From Phallusia mammillata (lineage: Eukaryota > Chordata > Ascidiacea > Phlebobranchia > Ascidiidae), in NCBI GenBank assembly GCA_003260075.1, contig QLIY01000332.1:91611-155610 (forward strand): 64,000 nt of DNA, written 5' to 3'. The position numbers and the translations under genes were made by a program. The notes under the pieces were generated by a model, which saw only the letters and a list, made by a program, of their open reading frames with translations, was not told the DNA's origin and searched no databases. Positions 52,701 to 62,737 of the stretch are shown here, in pieces (the stretch's first letter is position 1; the number at the start of each line of letters is the position of its first letter).

Positions 52701-55700
52701 GGGTGATTTGTAGTTCAAAACAACAAGTTTAAACCCTAATTTGAAAGAAACTGATGTGACGGCAACGTAAAATAGCCAACTAGAGTAGTTTTTCTTTGGT
52801 CTCTGTGAAGCTGCTAGGACGATCCTTGCGAATTCGTACACGTTACTTAAAGAATCACTGACTTGGGATAGTTTTCATCTCGAAACTGTAAAGATCTACA
52901 AAAGTAAACTTTAACGTACCTTGTAGACTCTAAAAAATGACTCCACTATGTCGGATTCCGGATCTGTGGTCGTTTCAAGTAAATGTCGTAGTTGATCAAC
53001 AGGACGAAGTTTGTTGAACATGTGAACACCCTGAAGCCATAGATCATAAACAATACACAAGTGTTTTTGTACAGTGACAAATTGCAAACTACTAAAAAAT
53101 TCTACGTTTTATCGCACATTAAAGCTGGAAATGACCGTGTGTTGAATGTAAGCACCTGTGATGTTATGACGACGTACTCTGGTGGTTTCTGGATGTGCTG
53201 GATAATATGGATGGGAGGATCTGGAGGAAGTGATTGATTTGTTCCGGGTGGGATAGCTGCTATAGAGAGGGGGGAAAGTGGAGAAGGAACTTCAGCGATT
53301 GCCCACGATTGACCATTTAACTCAAAACTTCCCTGTAATCGAAGTTGAAGTTGGTAAACTAAAAATTGGCTTGATTTTTACTGGTCACAACAAATTTTAT
53401 CCCAATATTACTCAAGCGGTGGAAATATTTTTTGTTCATTGGTCTCATGAAACTATGCAAAAAAACGTTTCCAGCAAACTAGATTTTTTGGATGTTTACC
53501 TTTCACATGCAGAAGGGTACATAAACCATACAACTCATTTCACAACGTATATATTTTAAATTCCTCTTTACACAGGAAATTCCATGTTTTTTTGCAACAT
53601 ATTTGTTTTCCTTGCGCAAATTGTGGCCATTAGGGGAGTCGTGTAACTATGAACATGGTCGTAACATTTCAGCCAGCCAAATGGCTAACTGACGTAAACA
53701 CAATATACATAGCATCTGTTAACTGTAATATACGAAGCAGAACGAAGTTGGTATGTGAGAACTTTACGCCTCAATACCCAATCACAAAACTTTAGTTTCG
53801 TCTTGTCGAAAAACGCGTCAAACTGTTTCAGCGGCCTCACAGCGCACAGGGATATAATATTTTGATTTGGTTTGATATTTCGAAAACAAAAATCAGTTAT
53901 GAGTTGTTCTGTAAAGTTTAGGAGAGCAGTGGCAGTTTGCCATTTCGCCTTCACTATTTACAAATTATTTTTCGAAGCACGGAACAAAACGTAAGTAATG
54001 GAGTAAATAATGTATTCTATTGGGTAGTTGGTGAAATGACATTGGTAATTTTGCACCAGTCTATTTCGTAAAAAGCACACCATACATCAGGTCATAAAAT
54101 CATCCCTAACAATAAGCTTTTGCCTTTAGTTTCGATCAGGACGTTTGGTGGCCCTACAAAAGAGGTATTTTTGTGTGTTTGGATAGGTCATTTAAACTCT
54201 AAACGTTTTCATTAAAAATTTGCCTAGTTCTCGTCTTCTACGTGGTTTGGATAGTAAGGCACTGCTTCTTGATTGCTGCTTTGGTAACAAGCTTGAAAGC
54301 TACAGAAGGACAAGGGAATATGGAAGTCTGGAACAGGACTTCTGCATTTCTGCATGTGTTGGAAGGTATTTTCCATTGATAAAAAAGATTGTTGTTGAAG
54401 TAATAAAACAAAGATATGCTTCATACGAAATTATTGTGTTATTATTACAAAGGTGGACTGGGTCTTTGGCTTGATGCATTCAAATTTCGGCGAACAAACG
54501 ATATACATTGGAGAAATGCACATTCTGACTCTGTGGATTTTACTAGACACCTTGCACTACCTTGGTTATATTCCGGTTTCACATTTATTTCTGTGTATGT
54601 GTTATGAGTAGATTGCAGTTGAAATCCTCTGAAACTTTAGCTTCTAATACAGGGGCATTTGTGTAATTTTGTTGTGATCAAATTTTGACCTCCATGTTAA
54701 TGTTTTAACCTGGGCAGTTTCTATCCATGAGATGCTTTGCTTAACATTCTGCTTTAAAAAACTTCACCTGCACTTCTTTCAAACTTTTTTCGAATGCATA
54801 CATGTCGTTGTTGATGCACCAAATAAATCCATCTTCTCCACTGCGCGATGCAAGCAACAGTGTACCTGGCAATAAACATATGCTTTTAGTTTGTAGCTAT
54901 CATTAACAGATCTTGCATGCAACAAATATTACTCTGCAATGTAGATGTATATAAAAAACTTGCGTTGCATATATAAAAGCTTGCAATAAAACTACCTGCA
55001 TTATGATGGGCAGCATGAACTGAAGAAGGACGTTGCAATGAGGAACTTGTAAAAAATGGTGGAAGGCGAACATGAACCAAATACAGTGCAGTGGGTCGAG
55101 GTGGGGGAGTTAATTTACCATTAACATTGCTTGCAAGCATGTTTATGTTGCAAGTCATAAAGTATAAACGTACACCTGTAAAATAAAGTGGTTAAGCTGA
55201 CAAAACATAGCCATTACCTTTGCTGAAATCCTACATACCAGCCTGGGTGACAGCAACTAAATGAAGGTGTCTTGACTCCCTGAGTGTAATTGGTGCAATA
55301 TGGATGATCTCATTTAAGTTAGATGGGGCAATAGTTGAAGCAATCTCACGAGCTCTTCTCTGGATGGCGTCTAGTCTAGTGTGGGCAACACATACCAAGC
55401 CCTGTCCATCTGCACCCAGATCATATACCTGAACCGAAAAAAAATGAAAACCACATCTAAATGTTACAATTTTGGAAAAAGTATGCTGGTGCATAAGAAT
55501 TCTGCAAATAGGCAATCTAATTTCATTCGACAAAAACAACAAATTCTAAGTGTTGAGTTCGGTAGTATTTTTTGTGTTTTCAACACAGATGTGCTGTTAA
55601 TATAAATGTAAAACATCGAGACAATAAATGATAAGCTGCAGACAGTGCACACTGTTTCAACCCAAAGTCTGTATAAAACACAAGTTGTCCAACCTATTGT

Positions 55701-57933
55701 TACGCAATAAAGCCTATGGAGCCATTTTGTGTCCAAAATGATACGGTGGGTAGAGGAAAATAACACATAAAATGTCTGATATTTACAAACTGGAGAGCTT
55801 AAACGCCAATGTGATTCACCAAATTGAATGAAACTCTCGGGTTCTACCATTTCAACGTAATATTACAAGCTAAACTGCTCTTTTTTATGTAAATTTTGCC
55901 GCATATTTTTTATGAAACTTAAAATACTTGCATTCAGCATGCATTATCAAGCTCAAATGTTCGAACCGAAAAGTTTTATTTGATATTTCCTCACAATTTT
56001 GTGCTAAAACCCTCCAGTTTGTAAAAATCAGCCAATTTATGTGTTTTTCCCTATACCTGCTGTATTAATTTGGACACAAAATGGCGTCCATGAGGCTCTA
56101 TCGCGTAACTGTCGTTGTGATGGATGANTTTTTTATGAAACTTAAAATACTTGCATTCAGCATGCATTATCAAGCTCAAATGTTCGAACCGAAAAGTTTT
56201 ATTTGATATTTCCTCACAATTTTGTGCTAAAACCCTCCAGTTTGTAAAAATCAGCCAATTTATGTGTTTTTCCCTATACCTGCTGTATTAATTTGGACAC
56301 AAAATGGCGTCCATGAGGCTCTATCGCGTAACAATGGGATGGACTACTTGTGTTTTATATATACTTGTTTCAACCTATCTCTCGTCACCAGCTGCACTGA
56401 TGAGACCTTATAGGTCGAAAGAGTGTGCATTGTCTGCAGCTTTGCATTATAATACTTACAGTAATTGAACCTTTCTCAGATCTTGTATACAGAATGTTCC
56501 GGGTATCATCAATTGATAACTGACATAGGCTGTCTGCAATTCAAAAAATGTAAACATTTAGTAATACACATTTATACAAATAAATTGATAATAAATAAAA
56601 CTTAACCAATATAACCAACCTTCTTCAGAAAGCCAAACATTTACAACTGATGGTAGAAGAAATGAAAATCTGCTTCTTGAATGATTAATCTTTGTGCACT
56701 TTCTGCTAAACCATCCGCCACCAGCCTAAAATATAAACACTTTTCAAAGAACATCAGGTCATGTAATTATTATTCACAGAACATACATGGTAAACAATTT
56801 CATACAGACACCCATCCTTTCCACCACAAAAAATTCTTCCATTGTTAGTTCCAACAGTGTGTAATAAATAAGTTCCATCCGAGGAAATGGTAAAAAGTGG
56901 ATCAGGCAGGAGGTGCATTTCAGCATTAATGTCTGCAGAAACAAAAAAAGTTTTTTTCCAACAAAAAGAAAAAAAAACTTCTGTTTCAACAAGGTTGTTA
57001 AAAATATCGACACCCAAGTGTTTTCAGAGTAGGTTTGATTTTATTTTAAAATAAAATAATAAACTATCAAAAAAGGCATCTCAGTGATGTACTATGGACG
57101 TTTGAAGTAGTAATACCTCAAAACTAAATGGTGACCGAACAAAAAGAAATAGCATACCATCATCTGCAAAGCTGACTCCAAGCAGAACCACGTCAAGAGC
57201 AGTTGTAAGCACAAGCAGATATTTGATATGTTCACGAAAAATGCCTGGTTTGGGCTCCACCAACGCGACACTTAAAATTGTTTCTGAAAGTCCATCAAAA
57301 TATGCCAGATCTTCCCCATCAATGTATCTCCACACAAAGATATCTGAATCCACTGTTAGCCAAGCTCTTCCAATTTGTGGGAAAACACCAATGATGCAGT
57401 TACATTGCATGTCTTAAGTAGGTTCAGGTTAATGGTTAAGAAAATGGATGGAAGTAGAACTGTACATATACTTTGCACTATACAAGCACTTCTAGACTAA
57501 ACAATTTCTTATTGTAAATACAATTAAAACATTTAACTATTCTGTATTTAATTTGTAGGCATCGTTTTAAATGTTTTTAGTAATGTTAACATGTGCAAAA
57601 CATCAAGTTTTAAAGGATACGGCTGAACTGTTCCACCAATTCTGGTGGCAGCGGCACTCTGCGCACATTAGTAATTACTGGAAAATTTGCAGCATCAGTT
57701 GTAGGGTAATCATCTTTGCTAAATCCACTACTTACACTTGAATCTGAAATACAACTCTTACATGAATATACATGTTTTTTAGTTTAAATCAAGAGCCTAC
57801 ATCACTTACATATAGAAGTAATATTAAGTTGTGTGGCTAAATCAATTGTTTCTCTGTCCTGTTGTAGGTTTTTCCTGACCAAGGCAGCAGCATCTGATAT
57901 ATTTGCACAATTTGGTCCACCTGTACCATCCAT
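43738..57933 (-). CDS. NUP155: Nuclear pore complex protein Nup155, complete, 31 coding exons
   Basis: Scaffold nucleoporin of the inner ring of the nuclear pore: an N-terminal beta-propeller followed by a long alpha-helical domain. Exons: 57933-57810, 57743-57621, 57412-57158, 56932-56787, 56725-56620, 56533-56460, 55428-55239, 55175-54996, 54865-54768, 53332-53156, 53030-52920, 52567-52312, 52125-52003, 51931-51789, 51433-51330, 51032-50923, 50632-50499, 50175-50116, 50035-49904, 49353-49218, 48050-47903, 47395-47221, 46879-46775, 46364-46195, 45671-45539, 45226-45128, 44975-44855, 44650-44534, 44337-44201, 44066-43957, 43894-43738. All junctions keep frame, with GT-AG introns as short as 66 bases. 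The total is 1417 codons plus stop; human is 1391. Landmarks are [107 protein letters not shown] and [14 protein letters not shown] low-complexity Pro/Ser/Gln region falls in exons 12-13, where vertebrates also have a linker. The start is the first ATG in the first matching exon; the N-terminus is the least certain part. Confidence 0.96.
46386..46512. repeat. Imperfect ATT-type trinucleotide repeat
   Basis: About 125 bases of degenerate ATT/TTA units (for example AATAATATTATTACTATT) lie in the NUP155 intron between exons 23 and 24. It is a simple repeat with no other signal. Confidence 0.75.
48304..49059. mobile_element. Non-autonomous hAT element in a NUP155 intron, itself interrupted
   Basis: A 756-bp element in the intron between NUP155 exons 20 and 21. 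The ends are TAGGGATGGGCCGAGC and, reversed, TAGGGATGTGCCAAAA. The 8-bp duplication GTCAACAC lies at 48296-48303 and 49060-49067. Repeated CTCGGTGCTCGGCCGAGC-type motifs form a strong subterminal hairpin near both ends. A second hAT element (48581-48926) is inserted inside, so the original length was about 400 bp. No transposase is visible. Confidence 0.9.
48581..48926. mobile_element. Second hAT MITE nested inside the first
   Basis: A 346-bp element with ends CAGTGCTGGATTAA and, reversed, CAGTGCCGGATTAA, bounded by the 8-bp duplication AGAGCTAG at 48573-48580 and 48927-48934. Both subterminal regions contain GGCCTGTAGGCAC. The duplication consists of host-element sequence, so this insertion is the younger of the two. 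Confidence 0.9.
50273..50419. mobile_element. Short hAT MITE in a NUP155 intron
   Basis: A 147-bp element between NUP155 exons 17 and 18. The ends are CAGTGGTGGGATTCA and, reversed, CAGTGGTGGGTTCTA. The 8-bp duplication GTTATACC lies at 50265-50272 and 50420-50427. Internal GGTTCTATAGAACC is a near-perfect palindrome. Confidence 0.9.
54220..54607 (+). pseudogene. Possible broken C-type-lectin-like fragment inside a NUP155 intron
   Basis: On the strand opposite NUP155, between its exons 9 and 10, two overlapping frames together resemble a C-type lectin-like domain. The first reads [16 protein letters not shown], echoing the family's C...GG.LP.I pattern. After a one-base frame change near 54450 the second reads [11 protein letters not shown], then [14 protein letters not shown] and LPW, echoing WIGL...W.DG...F.NW. 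Extracellular carbohydrate- or ligand-binding would be the ancestral role. The frame break, the missing C-terminal cysteines and the absence of flanking exons argue for a decayed copy. The family call rests on motif spacing alone and may be chance. Confidence 0.25.
55633..56442. repeat. Large palindromic MITE-like element in NUP155 intron 6
   Basis: The outer ends are inverted copies: AAGCTGCAGACAGTGCACAC on the left and, reversed, AAGCTGCAGACAATGCACAC on the right, both followed by TTTC.ACC. Further in, a longer inverted repeat starts ATAAAACACAAGT.GTCCA.CC on each arm and runs for more than 100 bases. The left arm resembles the interior of the hAT element at 42278-42924. I could not define a target duplication. 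The apparent length includes the assembly duplication at 55906-56332; the true element is probably about 600 bp. Confidence 0.65.
55906..56332 (+). other. Assembly fault: identical 204-bp direct duplication around an N
   Basis: Bases 55906-56109 and 56129-56332 read identically, from TTTTTTATGAAACTT to CTATCGCGTAAC. Between them are 18 bases and a single N at 56128. The 18 bases (56110-56127, TGTCGTTGTGATGGATGA) also occur at 49304-49321 inside NUP155 exon 20. The pattern fits a mis-joined or mis-filled gap, not biology. It lies within intron 6 and does not affect the NUP155 coding sequence. Confidence 0.85.
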
Positions 57934-59081
57934 CCTCAGCAAACAATTTTTATTTGTTGCAATACACAGCTATAAAAGTAGAAAAACAACATTTAGATTT
58001 AAACCAGTGCAAAACTTCAATAAGCTATAAATTTAACACTTCAGTATGTTTGTTTTAAATTTATGGGTAGTTTTTCTTTGGACACATGTTCTTTATAGTT
58101 AACTTTTACCAGCATATACTTTTTCATACAATACAAACATACTGTACTTTAGCAAACCCTCACAATCAACTTGGCCTAAATTTTCTTTCTTGGTGTTTTT
58201 AGACAGGCTTTCAGTTTTTTTTAGTTCTATTGGTACAGGACTACAGGATACAGGTTGCCGGTGGTTTGTTCCACGCTTGACTGAATATGGGAAAAAGTTT
58301 CCCGCCAAGGAACAATTCTCCTTGGTTACCATGGATCATGTCTACCGCTTGCGCTGCACATTTGTGCAAAGAAGCGATGTGAATGCGCATGACCCATTGC
58401 CTACCTGCTGACGCTATAATTGCAGCTAACATTTGTTATCGGGGGCAAAAGCATACATCCAATAGTACTTGCATTCGGAAATAAACGTAATAGATTTCAT
58501 CAGTTTACACAGACAAACCAACTCTGGCCTGGTTTCGGCGACAGTGTTTCGCGAAATGTTTTGGAGATGACTTTTTTGAAAGTTTGAAATCGCCCGAGCT
58601 CATTCACACTCTGTTCACCTCTGGAAAATACTCATGATGAACTCACCAGTAATGGAATTACCGCGAATTATTTACAACTTTAATGATCACTAAGAAATGT
58701 TTGCAATGACCATTCCCGATGAACTTATACCGCGATAAAATTACTAAGGTTGAAATTGCTATAATTAAATTCTCGATAAATTTACCCCGAAGAAATTACT
58801 CACGATGCAAATGCCACCCATAATATACGGTAATACAACGGTGAAATTACCATGATGTGATCACTTACAATGATAAACACATTTGGGCTTTTTCATTCCG
58901 CTATGCAGGTTATTTCAAAGAGGGAGCAGTCAGTCGAGGAAGGCTGAAAATTTTTTGTGACACCCTGTTGACAAAATCAGCCCAGTTAAGCAGTACGTCT
59001 TTTAGTCAGCTTTAGGTCGCTAAATATTTGCAATGCGCATTTGATTTGTTCAGTTTAACGCAACAAAAAAGTCTGCTAAAT
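57934..59081. promoter_or_regulatory. Divergent intergenic region between NUP155 and the alpha-arrestin gene
   Basis: The two start codons face away from each other 1148 bases apart, so this interval must carry both promoters and 5' UTRs. I see no clear TATA box for either. Each ATG has an acceptor-like AG a short way upstream: TTTTATAG before 57969 (36 bases from the NUP155 ATG) and TTGTTCAG ending at 59053 (28 bases from the arrestin ATG). These could be 5' UTR introns or spliced-leader acceptor sites. The 63-codon minus frame at 58241-58432 matches nothing and is treated as non-coding. Confidence 0.5.
58620..58890. repeat. Eroded tandem repeat with period near 15 bases
   Basis: Loose copies of a unit like CGATGAAATTACC recur: GTAATGGAATTACC, GCGATAAAATTACTA, GGTTGAAATTGCTA, GAAGAAATTACTCA, CGATGCAAATGCCA, ACGGTGAAATTACC. 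The spacing is about 15 bases and the copies are diverged. A similar unit, CACCATGAAAATTACC, borders the poly-C tract at 60857. Confidence 0.5.
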
Positions 59082-60855
59082 ATGGGCAAAGCACGGATAC
59101 ATGTGGAGACCAATGACAACAGAGTTATTTTTACTCCGGGAGAGTTTGTCTCAGGAAACCTTGTCATAGATGCCAACGAATCTTTAGATTTTAAAAGTAA
59201 GATGGCTTCACTTTACTTAATGTGACAAAAAACGGTTATGGTTTAACATTTTTACATGTTAAAAATTTTTTTCTTAGAGATTGAAATGAAGTTTAAGGGC
59301 CAGGCATATGTGCATTGGAGTGAGCGAAGAGGATCTGGCAAGAGGAGGCGGACTGTACATTACAGTGCAAGGGAGACATATTTCAAACAAGCAGTTGTTG
59401 TGGCAGATTCAGGTTAGTGCATGTTTGTTGTATTTAATCATAGTTTGCAAACAAGTGACATAAACATATCACTATGAAAATATCCACATTCCCATTTGTT
59501 ATAGGTGGAAATACCAAACTGCCTCAAGGAAGAAATGTTTATCCATTTCAATTCCAACTTCCAAATGATCTACCGTCATCAATTGAGGGTTTGTTACATG
59601 TTACATTGAAATTAAACAGTCTTTTGCATATATACTCCATAAGACTTTTGGTATTTTTGAGAAATTGTGTCAAGCAAGTCCTGATAAATGCATACTGCCT
59701 AAAACAAGTTTTTTTTGTTTGATTTATTTTTACCGTGATTGGGTGGGCTATGTCTTAATGAGTTATGCTCGAAATGAGCCCACCGTTGAATCATTCATAT
59801 GAATCAAGTCTGTTGAATCATATTATTTTTCAATTCGAAGAGTCATTTCAATTTGATTTAACCCATTTGGTTCCACCAAGTTTGGGCAATGCTGCTTGTA
59901 TTTCTTGCTTGGTAAAACTTAAGTGGTAGAGACAGGATTTGAACCCACCACCGTTGTGCTAAACATTGGGTCACAATCGAAACAACCTTTGCCTGATGTA
60001 TACATTCTGATACCTATTGAAATTGTTTCACAGTTTCTGGTGGTTATGTCAGGTACATAATAAAAGGAAAAATTGACCGCTCTGGATTTTTCAATGACAT
60101 CAAGACAATGATGCTTTTTACAGTTTTGGATTGCATTGATCTCAATCAGAATGCAAACACTCTCGTGAGATTCAATGTTTTTAATTTTTTCTTTATATAT
60201 TTTATTCCATTTACTTAAATGCATAAAAAAAATTAACCACATTAAAAAAAAATTCTTACTTTAGTTACAAATTAAGCATTTTTAATAAAATTGTCATGAA
60301 GCAAACAGGCAACAAACTCAAAATTGTAATGTTTTTGTCCTAAACTTTCAATGGAATTTTCAAATTATAAGAAAAATTCTGTTGGGTTACAGAGCTAAAT
60401 AAAGGTTTAGAATTATAAACACTATGCTTTACAATAGTTTTTAAAAAATATGTTTTAAATTAATGTGATTTTATTAGACTCCTTCATCGGGTTCTGATGA
60501 GAAGCAGCTATGTTGTTGGTGTTGTTCTAGTGGCCCAATTGAAGGTACTATTGCAACTGATCGAAGTGCTTATGTTCCTGGAGAATTCATAACTATCAAT
60601 GGTTCTATAGAAAACCATAGGTTAGTTTGTACTTTTTTATTTTTAACTGTATTTACCGCACAACAAGATTCAAAATTTTAATGCTGTAATAATTTTGTCA
60701 ATCTTATGTGTAAATGCCTAAACTATTCACTTGTTTATTTTGATGTTTCTGTGTTTACTATTTTTGAGCCAGGCGGTCAAAGCAGTAACTTATTCTATAC
60801 CTAATGGATTTTGTGCCTACAGCCTTGTCTGTGGATTTTACTCACCATGAAAATT

Positions 60856-60942
<87 letters not shown>

Positions 60943-62438
60943 GTTCATGTTACATGAGGTGTTAAATTACATACAATTACAATTGGTTGTGTCGCATTTG
61001 CTGTTTGACAAATTAGCAAGTCTTCCCTTGACAACAAGAATAGGAAACAACGTATTCTGTTTACTGGCAATAATGCATTTTATCTATGTTTACCTTTAAT
61101 GGTATATTTAGGCTCATTTTTTGTCAAAAATAACTTTTGGCATTCAATGTTTTCATGTAGTTCAACTGATCTCACTGGATGCCAATACAGCATCTTCCAA
61201 CAAGTAACACAACGTGCTACACGCAAAACAAGATCATTTCCGGTGGAAATTGTTACTAATAATGGGCCTGGATGTAAAAGACATTCGTCAGCCCAAATTA
61301 GTAATCAGCGTATACAGGTGAGATACATACAAACTATGCTTTTCTGTAATTTAACATAACAAACATATGTTTTTAAGATACCTGCATTACCACCATCGCC
61401 TCTTCGATTCTGCAACATCATCGATATTCGGTATTATGTTCAAGTGAGTATCTATAAGTAAAAAGAAATCCTGCTTTCTAATCCACATTTAAATTTTGGT
61501 TTCGAAAGGTCGAAAGCAATCCCTCAGATGTTTCATATGTATTAAGTAAATATAGATTCAAAGTTAAATTTTGTTTTTTCCCAAGTTTAAAGCCCACCGA
61601 ATAAAGTCTTTATTAGGTTTCACCATTTTGTAGTTATGTGTGGAGACACCAACTTGTCACATCAATCTACGCATACCTGCTCCGATTGGTATTGGAACTG
61701 TTCCACTTCAAATGGCTGGTAGGATGCCACAACCATCTGCTCCAATGTCAACAGAGGATCATGCAGCAGAATACGGTAAGGCATTAAAGTATCAAGTACC
61801 TGTTTTCTAGCAGGCAATTTCCTTCAGTAATTTTTTTGTTATCACTGTTTCCATCCAATAAGTTGTGTTTTGATTAGTTGTAAAGCTTTGAATGGTAAAA
61901 TGTGTGGAGGGCCGAATATTAGAATTGCAGAAAGTAATAAATTTCAAGCCTCAGAATAAGCGGACTTGATAAAGCATCAGTGTTTTGCTTAACATTTAGT
62001 ATAAGAGAGCCACCTTATTTCAAATAATGGTGAAGTATATGATCTAGTCTCATCAGGTTAATTGGGTTCAAACCCAATCATCAAGTTTTTTTCAAATATG
62101 GGCCCAAAGCTGAAAAATGTAAACATAAGCTCTTTCAAAATAAGTAACAATGTGCAATGGCTCTATATGCTAAGCCACCCAGTTAAATATGAGTTTAGTT
62201 TATTTTGTAGGGTGAAACAAATTGTTGCAGGATAATTGCACTAAAATACTCATCGAGCTGGAAATATATGGCTTTTTTACCTGAGATATTTGGAATTTTA
62301 GCTCCTCCACCTTCTTACTCTGCTGCGACTGCTGTCAACATAGAAACCAAAGCAACGTACGAAGGCACGGCCACCACCTTCGCCCCACAGTACAACTATT
62401 ACGACTGGAGTCAAAGCGCTTTTACCTACAACAAATAA
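59082..62438 (+). CDS. Alpha-arrestin, ARRDC type, complete, nine exons
   Basis: Adaptor linking membrane receptors to NEDD4-family ubiquitin ligases, acting at the plasma membrane and endosomes. Exons: 59082-59196, 59278-59412, 59505-59588, 60034-60164, 60478-60620, 61161-61317, 61378-61443, 61634-61775, 62302-62438. All joins are GT-AG and in frame, giving 369 codons and a TAA. The start follows the family pattern (MGKARIHVE... then YSPG-like FTPGEFVSG). Landmarks are KGQAYVHWSE, YPFQFQLPNDLPSSIEG, GGYVRYIIKG, the cysteine cluster LCCWCC at 166-171 followed by SGPIEG, PALPPSPLRFCNIIDIRYYV, and PIGIGTVPL. Together they are typical of ARRDC2/3/4. A PPxY motif (PPPSY, 326-330) should bind WW domains; a second site reads APQY at 352-355. 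The paralogue is not resolved. Confidence 0.95.
59921..59992 (-). repeat. tRNA-derived SINE-like fragment in arrestin intron 3
   Basis: On the minus strand a consensus-like T-arm/B-box, GGGTTCAAATCC (59946-59935), sits in GGTGGTGGGTTCAAATCCTG, preceded by tRNA-like sequence without a complete cloverleaf. It is more likely a SINE relic than a working tRNA. A similar B-box, GGGTTCAAACCC, occurs on the plus strand at 62064-62075 in intron 8 of the same gene. Confidence 0.35.
60857..60940 (+). repeat. Poly-C tract, 84 bases
   Basis: Eighty-four consecutive C in intron 5 of the arrestin gene, preceded by ATGAAAATTA and followed by GGGTTCATG. It is the longest homopolymer in the window. Confidence 0.95.
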
Positions 62439-62439
62439 A
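62434..62439 (+). other. Candidate polyadenylation signal overlapping the arrestin stop codon
   Basis: AATAAA spans the end of the last lysine codon and the TAA stop. A second candidate, ATTAAA, lies at 62518-62523. If the first were used, the 3' UTR would be only a few tens of bases; the second would give a more ordinary short one. Confidence 0.4.
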
Positions 62440-62492
62440 GTTACTTTTTTCTGATGTACTAAAGTTACTTTTTTCTGATGATCTGATGTACT
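62437..62492 (+). repeat. Tandem duplication just after the arrestin stop
   Basis: AAAGTTACTTTTTTCTGATG occurs at 62437-62456 and again at 62461-62480, with a partial third GATCTGATGTACT. It lies in the likely 3' UTR. Confidence 0.75.
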
Positions 62493-62683
62493 ATTATTGC
62501 TAAGTTTTGCTTGCCTGATTAAACTTTGTACTTGTTTATTTGGTATATTCGCACTTATCTTTGTTGCCTGAACTACATTTGCCTTTTGTGTCATTGCAAA
62601 TCGTTGCTTTTAAATCGTATGCAAATCGTATATATATATATATTTACACAACTGTTAACAATATTCTTCACTAAACCTCATAC

Positions 62684-62737
<54 letters not shown>

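Noticed and set aside
53278-53559. 93-codon plus-strand frame
   Set aside because: It overlaps NUP155 exon 10 in antisense and matches no family. Exon 10 is supported by conservation and phase.
54721-54767. A possible extra NUP155 exon right after exon 9 (reading ISWIETAQ)
   Set aside because: The intron would be too short, and the conserved segment was found instead at the start of exon 10 (GQSWAIAE).
58241-58432. 63-codon minus frame upstream of NUP155, as a possible first exon
   Set aside because: No donor splice site leads into exon 1, and there is no similarity to Nup155 N-termini.
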